From positions 62,001 through 126,000 of the forward strand of contig NZ_AQXL01000134.1 in assembly GCF_000376225.1 (NCBI RefSeq): a DNA stretch of 64,000 nucleotides. The letters are read 5' to 3'. This stretch comes from Effusibacillus pohliae DSM 22757 (GTDB taxonomy: Bacteria > Bacillota > Bacilli > Tumebacillales > Effusibacillaceae). The translations under genes were made by a program, and so were the position numbers. Numbering within the stretch: position 1 is the stretch's first letter; every line of letters starts with the position of its first letter. A model generated the notes under the pieces. That model ran no database searches. It was not told the DNA's origin and saw only the letters and a list, made by a program, of their open reading frames with translations. This document shows positions 25,364 through 33,807 of this stretch, piece by piece.

Positions 25364-25543
25364 TTATAAATAACAATACGGATTTCTGGTTCGCAATAGG
25401 TTGTGCTGACGGTAGCTGGCCAGATGAAGACTCGCCCAATTCTCGATTCGCAGCAGATCGTTCAGCTGCAGCTCGTTCGCTTTTTCGGCGGCAAGCCGCT
25501 TGAGCTGTTGTGCGGGTAGCGGCAACGGGGGTTGAATCTCCAC
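25364..25543 (-). CDS. Small hypothetical protein, 59 residues
   Basis: On the minus strand a GTG at 25543 opens a 59-residue frame ending in TAA at 25366-25364. An AAGGGGTGATC site lies about eight bases before the start. The protein begins MEIQPPLPLPAQQLKRLAAE and ends RTRNPYCYL. It looks amphipathic and basic at the C-terminus, with a helical middle (KANELQLNDLLRIENW). No family is recognised. A sigma-E-like promoter lies upstream (25593-25620 on the minus strand), so it may be a mother-cell sporulation protein. Good start context and natural protein composition support a real gene. Confidence 0.6.
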   Translation of the reverse strand: MEIQPPLPLPAQQLKRLAAEKANELQLNDLLRIENWASLHLASYRQHNLLRTRNPYCYL

Positions 25544-25592
25544 TCTCGATCACCCCTTTTGGGAAGTACTCATAGTATTTCTCGCGCGATTT

Positions 25593-25620
25593 TGTGTATG
25601 TTGCAAGCTTTTTACCATGA
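25593..25620 (-). promoter_or_regulatory. Candidate sigma-E promoter of the small 59-residue gene
   Basis: On the minus strand TCATGGT (complement of 25614-25620), 13 bases, CATACACA (complement of 25593-25600). The -10 fits CATACANT with one mismatch; the -35 is partial. Confidence 0.3.
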
Positions 25621-25643
25621 CAGGGGTATACAGGGCGGATAAC

Positions 25644-25653
25644 GTGCTACAAT
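25644..25653 (+). promoter_or_regulatory. Extended -10 promoter of ypmA-ypmB
   Basis: GTGCTACAAT gives a TGN extension plus TACAAT, just before the ypmA ribosome-binding site. No good -35 is seen. Confidence 0.45.
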
Positions 25654-25667
25654 AGAGGTGAGTGCCG

Positions 25668-25853
25668 ATGGAGGTTCATGAGCAGGAATTGCTGGCGACC
25701 GTCGAGGTGGAAGCGGGCTATTTTTACAAAATCGTCGACTTCCTCAACCGGACACTGAAGCCTTACAATCTGGCGTTCGGTCTGTCGAAGGAAGCGGATG
25801 GCTCGCTCTGGCTGTCGGTGTATGAAGTGACGGAGCATCGAAACCATCATTAA
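25668..25853 (+). CDS. ypmA: YpmA family small protein
   Basis: This 61-residue protein matches the short YpmA (DUF4264) family of bacilli in size, in the ATVEVEAGYFYKIVDFLNRTLK opening (split across residues about 10-31) and in the LAFGLSKEADGSLWLSVYEV ending. Function is unknown. The ATG at 25668 is six bases from the AGAGGTGA site; a GTG at 25662 is in frame but overlaps it. As in B. subtilis it is followed by ypmB, with asnS a few genes further on. Confidence 0.8.
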   Translation: MEVHEQELLATVEVEAGYFYKIVDFLNRTLKPYNLAFGLSKEADGSLWLSVYEVTEHRNHH

Positions 25854-25877
25854 AGTCCGGGGGTAGAGGGGAAACCG

Positions 25878-26393
25878 ATGAAGAAGGTACTGTGGATCGG
25901 TTTGCTTGTGGCGCTGGTGCTGTTCGGCGGCGCCCTGTTTGGATTGAAAGAACTGACGTACGCCCAAATGCCGGATCTGAACGATGCGGCGCAGACGGCG
26001 CTTGACCACTCAGTCCTGTATCAGATCGATTTTGTCAAATTGTATACGGGAGGACCGAAATGTTACGCCTTTTTCGGCAAGGACAAGCTGGGCCGGCAGG
26101 TGATCGTGTTTGCCACGAAAGACAAGGTGCTCGGCTCCGAATACCAGGACAAGGGACTGACTGCCGCAAAAGCGGAGGAGACCGCCCGGCAAACGTTCGG
26201 CTATACGCTAATTGACAGCGTCACTCCGGGCATCATGGATCGAAACAGCAAACAGCCGTTTGCCGACAAGACGTCCGGCAAGTTTCTCTGGGAAATTTAC
26301 GGAACCAACAAACAAGGGCAAAAGCAATACACCTATCTGGATTTTTATACCGGAAAGGAACTCGCGACTTACGTGTTAAAACCGATTCGCTAG
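25878..26393 (+). CDS. ypmB: YpmB/TseB-like cell-wall elongation regulator
   Basis: The 171-residue protein has one N-terminal membrane helix (residues about 4-25, VLWIGLLVALVLFGGALFG). The extracytoplasmic part carries a PepSY-like fold (LTAAKAEETARQTFGY, then YTYLDFYTGKELATYVL). This is the architecture of YpmB, renamed TseB in B. subtilis, which binds penicillin-binding proteins during elongation. It follows ypmA by 24 bases and ends at a strong terminator. Confidence 0.85.
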   Translation: MKKVLWIGLLVALVLFGGALFGLKELTYAQMPDLNDAAQTALDHSVLYQIDFVKLYTGGPKCYAFFGKDKLGRQVIVFATKDKVLGSEYQDKGLTAAKAEETARQTFGYTLIDSVTPGIMDRNSKQPFADKTSGKFLWEIYGTNKQGQKQYTYLDFYTGKELATYVLKPIR

Positions 26394-26417
26394 CGGTTGG
26401 CCGCAAGCGGAGATTTG

Positions 26418-26447
26418 CCAACATGCGCCTGGCATGTTGGTTTTTTT
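26418..26447 (+). terminator. Rho-independent terminator of ypmAB
   Basis: CCAACATGC/GCATGTTGG (26418-26426 and 26432-26440) with loop GCCTG and seven T. Confidence 0.93.
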
Positions 26448-26495
26448 CTGTCAAATGTCTGGTCAACATTACCTTCGAAAAGATAGAATAAGATA

Positions 26496-26504
26496 TGATA
26501 TACT
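26496..26504 (+). promoter_or_regulatory. Extended -10 promoter of the membrane protein/FtsH-like pair
   Basis: TGATATACT combines a TGN extension with TATACT. It lies about 100 bases before the start at 26604. The -35 is weak. Confidence 0.5.
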
Positions 26505-26603
26505 AGCTCTATGAGATTATGTAAACCGATTGCGGGAGATCGCAATTTTTTTGTAAGTTTACGGCCTAACACCGCTAAAACGTTGGAGGAGGGGGGATCC
26601 GCC

Positions 26604-27149
26604 ATGTCACGTATCCGGTTGTTGCCGACGCTGCTGTTTTTTGCGGCAGCTTTGACGCTGTTGTTTGGAGGATGGATTTTGTACCGGGATTACGGCCTGG
26701 TTCGCCCTCTGAAAAATGAGTTGACTGGCACCCGTCAGGTGAGCGACGTCGAAGTCAAGCTGAACGGACCGTACAAGACGATCGAGGTCTCGCTTAACAA
26801 GGTGCCCGATCTGCAGACCGCGTACCATTCGATCAAAACGACAATCGGTGAAACGCTCGCTCCGGACGTCACCATCAAATTGGTGGACCGCCGGACGCCT
26901 GAACTGGAGTCGCTGTTCCAATCCTATCAGCCCATGATTTATGAGGGAATCGCGAAAGGATCGTTCACCGACATGATTGAGAAAGTTCAGGAACGAGGGG
27001 CGAAAGACGGTCTGGACCGGGCAATGGTAACGATGGATCACGACAATCTGTATATCCAACTGGAAAAAGGCGACCGTTATCTGTACGAGGTGATTCCGTA
27101 TGCCGGCGGCAAAACGGCAACGCCGTCACAGGGGGTGAAATCGCTATGA
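26604..27149 (+). CDS. Hypothetical membrane-anchored protein, partner of FtsH-like protease
   Basis: The 181-residue protein has one N-terminal transmembrane helix (LLPTLLFFAAALTLLFGGWI, residues about 6-25). A soluble domain of beta-alpha character follows, with no motif I recognise. Charged positions after the helix suggest that most of the protein faces outward. It overlaps the FtsH-like gene by ATGA, so the two are translationally coupled and probably act together, for instance as an adaptor or substrate receptor. A long GGAGGAGGGGGG site precedes the ATG. The frame continues upstream to 26511 but without a suitable start. Confidence 0.75.
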   Translation: MSRIRLLPTLLFFAAALTLLFGGWILYRDYGLVRPLKNELTGTRQVSDVEVKLNGPYKTIEVSLNKVPDLQTAYHSIKTTIGETLAPDVTIKLVDRRTPELESLFQSYQPMIYEGIAKGSFTDMIEKVQERGAKDGLDRAMVTMDHDNLYIQLEKGDRYLYEVIPYAGGKTATPSQGVKSL

Positions 27150-28636
27150 TCAGGGAAGCGATTCTCGGCATCGGCATTGCGGTGACTGTCTTCTGCGGCT
27201 ATCTCGGCGTCAATGTGCTGCCGTTCACCCTGTTGATCGGCTTGTTGTTCGGCATCTCCGTGCTGGTGGAAAAACGGGGGACCGTGTCAGCCGGCCACCG
27301 TGAACAAGCCGCCTCCCAACAGGTGGAATTTGATAATATCGGCGGCCAGGAAACGGCCAAGCGGGAGCTGATGGAAGCGCTCGATTTTCTGCGCCACCGC
27401 GACAAAATCAGATCGCTCGGCATCCGTCCGCTGAAAGGAATCCTGCTGACCGGTCCGCCCGGAACGGGGAAAACGCTGATGGCAAAAGCGGCCGCCACCT
27501 ACACAGACTCCGTGTTTGTGTCGGCAAGCGGTTCCGAATTTGTCGAGATGTATGTCGGAGTGGGTGCTTCCCGCGTCCGTGAGCTGTTTAAAAAAGCACG
27601 CTATCTTGCGAAAAAAGAAGGCAAGGATTCGGCGATCGTGTTCATCGACGAGATCGATGTGATCGGCGGCAAGCGGGGTGGCGGGCAAGGCCATCAGGAA
27701 TATGACCAGACGCTCAACCAGCTGTTGACGGAAATGGATGGCATGCAAACCACTTCGAATCCGCTTGTACTGGTGATTGCGGCCACCAACCGGGTGGATA
27801 TTCTGGACCCCGCGCTGCTGCGGCCCGGACGGTTTGACCGGCAAATCAAGGTGGATTTACCTGACAAGGAAGGCCGGCTGCATATTTTGCGGATCCAGAC
27901 CCGCAGCAAACCGATTGCGGACGATGTGGACCTCGAGATGATCGCGAAAGAAACGTACGGATTTTCCGGCGCGCAGTTGGAAAGCTTGACCAACGAGGCG
28001 GCGATTCTGGCGCTGCGGGAAGACAAGACAAAAATTGAGACCCGCCATTTCCGCGACGCGGTCGATAAGGTGCTGCTTGGTGAAAAAACGGGCAAGCGCC
28101 CGTCGCCGGAAGAGTTGCACCGGGTGGCGGTGCACGAACTGGGGCACGCGATCGCATCGGAAGCGGTCCGGCCGGGCTCTGTCGCCCATATCACGATTGC
28201 CCCACGCGGCAATGCGCTTGGGTTTGTCCGGCAGGTACCGCATCACGACGCCTACCTGTATACGAAGGATCAGTTGGAAGGCCAGATGAAAGTGGCGCTG
28301 GCAGGCGCCGTAGCGGAAGAATTGATCTTCGGCAACCGTTCCACCGGCGCATCGAACGACTTCCAGCAAGCTTCCAATCTGGCACGGACGCTGGTCACCT
28401 GCGGTCTATCCGGCCTCGGCATCGTCGATGCGGAAAACTTGCAGCAGAGCGTTCTGGATGAAGAGATCCGGCGGATTCTGGCGGAGATCGAAAAGCGGAC
28501 GCAAGAACTGCTGTCACCTTACAAAACCGGAATCGAACAATTGTCGAAACGGCTGGTCGAAGAGGAAAGCATGAGCGGCGAATCGTTCCGCGAATGGTTC
28601 AAACAACAGCAAACCGGCCAACTGGCCTTGGCATGA
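27146..28636 (+). CDS. Compact FtsH-like AAA+ zinc metalloprotease
   Basis: This 496-residue protein has two closely spaced N-terminal membrane helices (residues about 5-40) and almost no extracytoplasmic loop. An AAA+ module follows with Walker A LTGPPGTGKT, Walker B IVFIDEIDVIGG and SRH ATNRVDILDPALLRPGRFDR. The M41 protease domain has HELGH at residues 330-334 and the third metal ligand in TGASND. Canonical FtsH is about 610-650 residues with a larger external domain, so this is a shortened paralogue. All catalytic residues seen are intact. It overlaps the upstream membrane gene by four bases. Substrates are unknown; membrane protein turnover is expected. Confidence 0.88.
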   Translation: MIREAILGIGIAVTVFCGYLGVNVLPFTLLIGLLFGISVLVEKRGTVSAGHREQAASQQVEFDNIGGQETAKRELMEALDFLRHRDKIRSLGIRPLKGILLTGPPGTGKTLMAKAAATYTDSVFVSASGSEFVEMYVGVGASRVRELFKKARYLAKKEGKDSAIVFIDEIDVIGGKRGGGQGHQEYDQTLNQLLTEMDGMQTTSNPLVLVIAATNRVDILDPALLRPGRFDRQIKVDLPDKEGRLHILRIQTRSKPIADDVDLEMIAKETYGFSGAQLESLTNEAAILALREDKTKIETRHFRDAVDKVLLGEKTGKRPSPEELHRVAVHELGHAIASEAVRPGSVAHITIAPRGNALGFVRQVPHHDAYLYTKDQLEGQMKVALAGAVAEELIFGNRSTGASNDFQQASNLARTLVTCGLSGLGIVDAENLQQSVLDEEIRRILAEIEKRTQELLSPYKTGIEQLSKRLVEEESMSGESFREWFKQQQTGQLALA

Positions 28637-28639
28637 CCG

Positions 28640-28676
28640 AAACCGATTCATGGCTTGCCGCTCTCGAATCGGTTTT
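28640..28676 (+). terminator. Terminator hairpin 1 after the FtsH-like gene
   Basis: AAACCGATTC/GAATCGGTTT (28640-28649 and 28666-28675), with a short T run. Confidence 0.65.
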
Positions 28677-28690
28677 CATCGGGCATAATC

Positions 28691-28720
28691 AGCTCCGCGT
28701 TACGCGGAGCTTCTTTCATT
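28691..28720 (+). terminator. Terminator hairpin 2 before asnS
   Basis: AGCTCCGCG/CGCGGAGCT around TTA (28691-28699 and 28703-28711), followed by a T-rich stretch. Two hairpins in tandem isolate asnS from the protease gene. Confidence 0.75.
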
Positions 28721-28825
28721 TTCCGGCTGACGGTTTTCTCAGGGCATGCTGCTCGCCTGGTTCCTTTTTGCCGCCGTTTGTGGTACTGTTGATGATGGAA
28801 TTTGTACAAACTGGAGGGGCTTTGG

Positions 28826-30115
28826 TTGAAGACGACCATTCAAAATATCGGCCAATTTGTCGGACAGGAAGTATGGATCGAGGGCTGGCTGTGGAACAAG
28901 CGTTCCAGCGGCAAAATCCAATTTTTGCAGCTGCGCGACGGCACCGGCTTTATCCAGGGGGTAGTCGCCAAGGCGGAAGTGCCGGAGCAGGTGTTTGAGA
29001 CCTGCAGCAAGCTGGCACAGGAATCGTCCGTTCGCGTGAAAGGGATCGTCCGCAAGGATGACCGGGCGCCGAGCGGGTATGAACTGACCGTAACCGATGC
29101 CGAACTGGTGCAGCTGGCGCTTGATTATCCGATCACGCCGAAAGAGCACGGTGTCGATTTCCTGCTGGACCACCGCCATTTGTGGATCCGCTCGCCGCGT
29201 CAACGGTCGATTCTGAAGATCCGGGCGGAAATCATCAAGGCGATCCGCGCCTATCTGGACGGCAACGGATTTGTGCAGGTCGACCCGCCGATCTTGACGC
29301 CGTCCTCCTGTGAAGGGACCACCACTCTGTTTCACACCAAATATTTTGATGAAGACGCCTATTTGACGCAATCCGGCCAGCTTTATATGGAAGCGGCGGC
29401 GATGGCGCTCGGCCGGGTCTATTCGTTCGGCCCGACGTTTCGTGCGGAAAAATCGAAAACGCGCCGCCACCTGATCGAATTCTGGATGATTGAGCCGGAG
29501 ATGGCCTACTGCACACACGAAGAAAACATGGCCATTCAGGAAGGATTGGTGCAGCACATCGTGCGGCATGTGTTGGAGAACTGTCAGCAGGAACTGAAGA
29601 CGATCGGACGCGACACGAAACCGCTGGAAAACGTGATCGCCGGCCCGTTCCCGCGGATCACCTACGATGACGCGGTCAAGCTGCTGCAGGAAAAAGGCCA
29701 TGATTTCCCGTGGGGAGAGGATTTTGGCGCACCGCACGAAACGGAAATCGTCCAGCACTTCGACCGGCCAGTGTTTATCGAAAAGTTTCCGGCGAAAATC
29801 AAGGCGTTCTACATGCAACCGGATCCGGAGCGCCCGGAAGTGGTGCTGGGAGCCGACCTGCTGGCGCCGGAAGGATACGGCGAAATTATCGGCGGCTCGC
29901 AGCGGATTCACGACCTGGAGCTGTTAAAGCAGCGGCTTGCCGAACACAATCTGGGCGAGGCGTACGATTGGTACCTCGACCTGCGCAAATATGGAAGCGT
30001 GCCGCATTCCGGCTTTGGCATCGGATTGGAGCGGACGATCGCCTGGATTTGCGGATTGGATCACGTGCGGGAAACGATTCCCTTCCCCCGTTTGTTGTAC
30101 CGTCTGTACCCGTAA
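28826..30115 (+). CDS. asnS: Asparaginyl-tRNA synthetase
   Basis: AsnS charges tRNA-Asn with asparagine in the cytoplasm. The 429 residues show the OB-fold anticodon-binding domain ([20 protein letters not shown], residues about 15-34). The class IIb catalytic core has motif 2 [12 protein letters not shown] and motif 3 [11 protein letters not shown] near the C-terminus. The start is the TTG at 28826 behind GGAGGGG, giving the family-typical [11 protein letters not shown] opening; a TTG at 28802 lies in front of that site. No T-box leader is seen in the short upstream gap. Confidence 0.95.
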   Translation: MKTTIQNIGQFVGQEVWIEGWLWNKRSSGKIQFLQLRDGTGFIQGVVAKAEVPEQVFETCSKLAQESSVRVKGIVRKDDRAPSGYELTVTDAELVQLALDYPITPKEHGVDFLLDHRHLWIRSPRQRSILKIRAEIIKAIRAYLDGNGFVQVDPPILTPSSCEGTTTLFHTKYFDEDAYLTQSGQLYMEAAAMALGRVYSFGPTFRAEKSKTRRHLIEFWMIEPEMAYCTHEENMAIQEGLVQHIVRHVLENCQQELKTIGRDTKPLENVIAGPFPRITYDDAVKLLQEKGHDFPWGEDFGAPHETEIVQHFDRPVFIEKFPAKIKAFYMQPDPERPEVVLGADLLAPEGYGEIIGGSQRIHDLELLKQRLAEHNLGEAYDWYLDLRKYGSVPHSGFGIGLERTIAWICGLDHVRETIPFPRLLYRLYP

Positions 30116-30154
30116 TGGATGATCTGCTCGGCGCATGGCGGATTCGACAAATTT

Positions 30155-30163
30155 TGATATAAT
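30155..30163 (+). promoter_or_regulatory. Extended -10 promoter of the helicase-loader pair
   Basis: TGATATAAT carries a TGN extension and a perfect TATAAT 35 bases before the DnaB/DnaD-like start. The -35 is not clear. Confidence 0.55.
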
Positions 30164-30197
30164 AGAGATCATCCTTGAGCGGGGGGACGGGTGTGTG

Positions 30198-31319
30198 ATG
30201 AGCGATTTCAGGATGATTTCGACGCGTATCGAAAAAGAGTACGATCCGCTGCTCAACGAGTGGGAATCCCGCATCCAGTTCGTGGTGCATGACAGGGCAC
30301 TGTATTCGGGATTTTTGGCGGACATTCCGCCGCTGCAGTTGCATACACTCATCTGCTTGTGTTTGTTTATGAAAGACAGCGGGAAAATCGAGATTTCGGT
30401 TGCCGACCTGGCACGCGCGCTGGGCATTTCGTTCGATCAGGCAAAAAAACGGATCGACTCGCTGCTCGCGTTTCGCTACCAGGACAAGCCGATCGTGCAC
30501 GTCAACAAAACGCGCGAGCTGAACGATCCGAATGAACGGCTTTCCTTGTCGATCCTCCCCGTTTCTCCGATCACGTTTGTCGATGAACGGACGGAAAAGC
30601 AATCGCCGCCGATTGCGTCCGACAACGCCGATTATCTGTTTGAATATTTGCGGTTGATGCTGGGCGTGGACCGGTTGCCGGAGCAAGACAGGGAACTGCT
30701 GGTTGCCCTGCAGCACTATCCGTACGAACTGCCGCCGCAGGTGATCGAAGTCCTGATCGAGCACGTGATGGAGTACAAACAAACGTTTGACCGCCAGTAT
30801 CTGATGACGATCGCCCACTCCTGGTCGATCGCCGGCATTTATACGAAGGAACAGGCGCTGAGGTGGATACGGGAAACGAAGATGCTGACTTCCCCCGCCA
30901 AGTCGGAAGACGCCCCCGAGGCGTACCTGCTGCAATATTTGCGGGAACGCATCCGCAAACAACCGTCCGCCGTGCAGATCAACATGGTTTTTCAGCTGCT
31001 GGACGAGCCGTTTCGGTTTGAACCGGGCTGCATCGAGGTACTGATCGATCACGTGGTGGCCCAGATCTCGCTGACCAAGGGCAAGCCCGATTTTCCGAAA
31101 AAATATGTAGAAGTGATCGTCCAGGACTGGCTGGAACGGGGAGTCCGCACGCGGCAGGCGGCGATCCAGGAAGTGGCGGAGTGGAACAAGCGGTACCTGA
31201 TGAAACCGCCGGAAGCGGCCGACAAAAAAGACCGCGTCCCGTTTCCCGCCAAATCGCCCGCCGCAGCCAGGGTGAAAAGCGAGTATCTCGATAAGCTGCG
31301 CAAAGCCGGGTTGAAATAG
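30198..31319 (+). CDS. DnaB/DnaD-like replication initiation protein
   Basis: The 373-residue protein starts with a winged-helix-like domain (LHTLICLCLFMKDSGKIEIS, VADLARALGISFDQAKKRI) and has two DnaD-like helical domains in its second half (LPPQVIEVLIEHVMEYKQTF and EPGCIEVLIDHVVAQIS). Two such domains are a feature of B. subtilis DnaB rather than the shorter DnaD, and the next gene is DnaI. DnaD, DnaB and DnaI load the replicative helicase at the origin. In B. subtilis it is dnaD that follows asnS, so this locus combines the dnaD position with the dnaB-dnaI pairing. The ATG at 30198 is behind a G-rich site. Confidence 0.8.
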   Translation: MSDFRMISTRIEKEYDPLLNEWESRIQFVVHDRALYSGFLADIPPLQLHTLICLCLFMKDSGKIEISVADLARALGISFDQAKKRIDSLLAFRYQDKPIVHVNKTRELNDPNERLSLSILPVSPITFVDERTEKQSPPIASDNADYLFEYLRLMLGVDRLPEQDRELLVALQHYPYELPPQVIEVLIEHVMEYKQTFDRQYLMTIAHSWSIAGIYTKEQALRWIRETKMLTSPAKSEDAPEAYLLQYLRERIRKQPSAVQINMVFQLLDEPFRFEPGCIEVLIDHVVAQISLTKGKPDFPKKYVEVIVQDWLERGVRTRQAAIQEVAEWNKRYLMKPPEAADKKDRVPFPAKSPAAARVKSEYLDKLRKAGLK

Positions 31320-31330
31320 GAGGCTATCGG

Positions 31331-32305
31331 ATGGAAAAGCTGACCGCCATCGGTTCGCTGTTGCGGCATCCGTCCTTTCACAACAAACAAAACAGCCTGC
31401 TCGACCGGAAAATGCTGGAGCAGCCGAAGGAGTATTGGGAGGCGGTGTTTCCCGAGCTGAAAGCGGTCGACCTGCCGTCTGCGTTCTACTCGGCCGGTGT
31501 CTCGCTGCGTCTTCTGCACATCTATCTGGACCGGAAAAAATGTGAAGGATGCACCGGATTTGCGACCTGCCCGAAAGACGCGGACGCGAAGGGGCACCAA
31601 TTTTCGATCGGGCTGACGGAAACGGGCATCATCGAACAGGTCGGCCAGTGCGATTTTTACCGGAAGCACCTGGAACAGCAGCAGGAACAGCGGCTGTGGG
31701 CGTTCTCCGGGTTAAACGAAGGGCACCGGCGGATGACGTTTGACAACTATCCGGATGAGCAGAAACGGCTGAACCGGGAACTGTGCGTCAAGGCATTTCA
31801 ATTTGCCAACGAATATGTTCCAGGAGCCGATATGAAAGGCCTGTACATCTATGGCGGATTCGGCACGGCGAAAACGCATCTCGCCTGCGCCATCCTCAAC
31901 CGGTTGATCGCTCGCAAAATCAGGGTGCTCTACGTGCAGGCGGAAAAAACGTTCGCCGCGCTGTCCGACCTGTATTTTCGCGAGAAACGGGACGGATTGC
32001 CGACCCGTTCGGAAATCCTCGATAAATATATCTCGGCTGACGTACTGGTGATCGACGAGCTGGGCCATGAAAATGTCAACGAGTCGTCGATCTGGGCTTT
32101 GTACACGATTCTCAACGGGCGCGAACCGGAGCGAAAGCCGGTGATCATCACATCGAATTTTTCGCCGATCGAACTGGCAGAACGGTATCTCAGCCGTGCT
32201 TCGGAAGAGACCGGCCGGCGGGCGGAAGCGCTGGTCTCCCGCCTGCTATGGCTGACCGAACAGTACGAAATGATTGGGGAAGATTACCGTTCCCGCGGGA
32301 TTTAA
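31331..32305 (+). CDS. dnaI: Primosomal helicase loader DnaI
   Basis: DnaI is the AAA+ loader of the replicative helicase. The N-terminal zinc-binding region has cysteines in CEGCTGFATCP and a His in KGHQF, followed by the AAA+ core. Its Walker A reads GGFGTAKT (residues 175-182), with Ala180 where GxxGxGKT has Gly. Walker B is VLVIDELGHE and sensor 1 is ITSN. Length (324 residues) is close to the B. subtilis protein. It follows the DnaB/DnaD-like gene by 11 bases with a GGAGG site, so the pair is co-translated. Confidence 0.9.
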   Translation: MEKLTAIGSLLRHPSFHNKQNSLLDRKMLEQPKEYWEAVFPELKAVDLPSAFYSAGVSLRLLHIYLDRKKCEGCTGFATCPKDADAKGHQFSIGLTETGIIEQVGQCDFYRKHLEQQQEQRLWAFSGLNEGHRRMTFDNYPDEQKRLNRELCVKAFQFANEYVPGADMKGLYIYGGFGTAKTHLACAILNRLIARKIRVLYVQAEKTFAALSDLYFREKRDGLPTRSEILDKYISADVLVIDELGHENVNESSIWALYTILNGREPERKPVIITSNFSPIELAERYLSRASEETGRRAEALVSRLLWLTEQYEMIGEDYRSRGI

Positions 32306-32365
32306 TCGACCAATCCGCACGAACAACAGCAAACGGCCTCAATCGCAGGTCGGATTTTCTTTCTA

Positions 32366-32394
32366 TTGACAACCTACCGACCGGACGGTATGTT
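32366..32394 (+). promoter_or_regulatory. tetR promoter with embedded operator
   Basis: TTGACA (32366-32371), 17 bases, TATGTT (32389-32394). The spacer contains TACCGACCGGACGGTA (32375-32390), an imperfect palindrome of the ACCGACCGGT type used by TetR regulators. A related site lies at 34092-34107. The TetR protein therefore very likely represses its own gene. Confidence 0.75.
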
Positions 32395-32424
32395 ATAAAC
32401 AACGAAAGGTGGGGAATCCCTCGC

Positions 32425-33000
32425 ATGAATGTGCAGGACCAGTTGATCAAGACGGCTGTCCGTCTGTTTGAGGAACGGGGATATGCCGGAACGTCCGTGC
32501 AGGATATCGTTTCGGCGGCCGGTGTCACAAAAGGCGCTTTTTATCATTATTTTACCAGCAAAGAGGATGTCCTGATGGTGTTGCATCAGCAATACATCAA
32601 CCGCTTGCTGGAACAGTCAAGGGAGGTGTGCAATGATCCGGCGCTGCCGCCGAAACAGAAATTGCGCGAGTTGATGCGTATCCTGTTGGGCGAAATAGCC
32701 GAGTACGGTGCGTACGCGAAAGTGTTTTTTCAGGAAAAGCATCATCTGTCGCCCACGCACATGGAACATATTCGTGAAAAACGGGATACGTATTTTTCCA
32801 TGTTTGAAGCAGTGGTGCGGGAAGGAATCGCGTCTGGCGATTTTCGTCCGGATCTTGACCCGATCATCACTACGATGGGCATATTCGGCATCTGCAACTG
32901 GACTTACCGTTGGTTCCGGCCCGACGGCCGGTTGGCGATCGAGGAGATCGGCCGGATGTTCAGCGAGCTGATTGAAAAAGGGATTACTCCAACTACTTGA
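32425..33000 (+). CDS. TetR/AcrR family transcriptional regulator
   Basis: The 191-residue repressor has an N-terminal helix-turn-helix (GYAGTSVQDIVSAAGVTKGAFYHYF, residues about 19-43) and a C-terminal ligand-binding domain of the FadR/KstR-like size class. The frame is open further upstream but the ATG at 32425 follows an AAAGGTGGGG site. Its operator lies in its own promoter, and a near-copy lies before the dehydratase/acyl-CoA-ligase operon. The ligand is probably an acyl-CoA or the free acid handled by that operon. The SDR gene at 33034 follows closely. Confidence 0.88.
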   Translation: MNVQDQLIKTAVRLFEERGYAGTSVQDIVSAAGVTKGAFYHYFTSKEDVLMVLHQQYINRLLEQSREVCNDPALPPKQKLRELMRILLGEIAEYGAYAKVFFQEKHHLSPTHMEHIREKRDTYFSMFEAVVREGIASGDFRPDLDPIITTMGIFGICNWTYRWFRPDGRLAIEEIGRMFSELIEKGITPTT

Positions 33001-33033
33001 ACACGATTCATCTGCATGAAGGAGGCAACTGAC

Positions 33034-33807
33034 ATGCACATCCAGGAATTGTTTCGTCTCAATGGAAAAGTTGCGATTGTCACCGGAGGCGGAAGGGGGC
33101 TGGGGGAACAAATCGCAGTTGGCCTTGCGGAAGCGGGCGCAGATGTAGTCGTCTGCTCTCGCAAAAAAGAAGCTTGTGACGAAGTGGCCCAACAACTGCG
33201 GGCAATGGGGCGCAAGAGTTTGGCGATCGCATGCGATGTGACGGATCCGGAAGATGTGGAGCGGGTCGTCCGGGAGACGAAAGAGGCGTTTGGCAACATC
33301 GACATTCTCGTCAATAACTCCGGCATTTCCTGGGGAGCCCCGACGGAAGAGTACCCGCTCGAAAAGTTCAAACAGGTGCTGAACGTCAACGTGACGGGTG
33401 TATTTTTGATGTCGCAGGCGGTGGGACGCGAAATGATCGCACAGCAATACGGGCGGATCGTGAACATTGCGTCCGTTGCCGGCCTGGTTGGAAGTGACCC
33501 GCGTTATATGAACGCGATCGGTTACAACGCGAGCAAAGGGGCGGTGATCGCATTCACGCGCGATTTGGCGATCAAATGGGCACGCCACGGCATTACGGTG
33601 AACGCGTTGGCGCCAGGGTTTTTCCCATCCAAAATGTCCAATCCGCTGCTGCAAAAGTTTGGCGAGCAAATTCGGGAGAGAACTCCGCTGGGACGGTTTG
33701 GCGGTGAGGACGATCTGAAAGGGGCCGCCGTGTTTCTCGCCTCCGACGCGGCGAAATACATCACCGGCCAGGTGCTGGCTGTGGATGGCGGTGTTACCGC
33801 AATCTGA
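33034..33807 (+). CDS. Short-chain dehydrogenase/reductase
   Basis: The 257 residues form a classical SDR: cofactor loop TGGGRGLGEQ, NNSGIS, the catalytic Ser in IVNIASVAG, and YNASKGAV with Tyr and Lys. The C-terminal PLGRFGGEDDLKGAAVFLAS and ITGQVLAVDGG are typical of FabG-like and gluconate-dehydrogenase-like members. It follows the TetR gene by 33 bases and is probably co-transcribed. The ATG at 33034 is eight bases from AAGGAGG; the ATG at 33016 overlaps that site. Exact substrate unknown; 3-hydroxyacyl-CoA or a related hydroxy acid fits the context. Confidence 0.87.
   Translation: MHIQELFRLNGKVAIVTGGGRGLGEQIAVGLAEAGADVVVCSRKKEACDEVAQQLRAMGRKSLAIACDVTDPEDVERVVRETKEAFGNIDILVNNSGISWGAPTEEYPLEKFKQVLNVNVTGVFLMSQAVGREMIAQQYGRIVNIASVAGLVGSDPRYMNAIGYNASKGAVIAFTRDLAIKWARHGITVNALAPGFFPSKMSNPLLQKFGEQIRERTPLGRFGGEDDLKGAAVFLASDAAKYITGQVLAVDGGVTAI

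Noticed and set aside
28712-28825. T-box leader before asnS
   Set aside because: The gap after the upstream terminators is too short and lacks the T-box sequence and an antiterminator.
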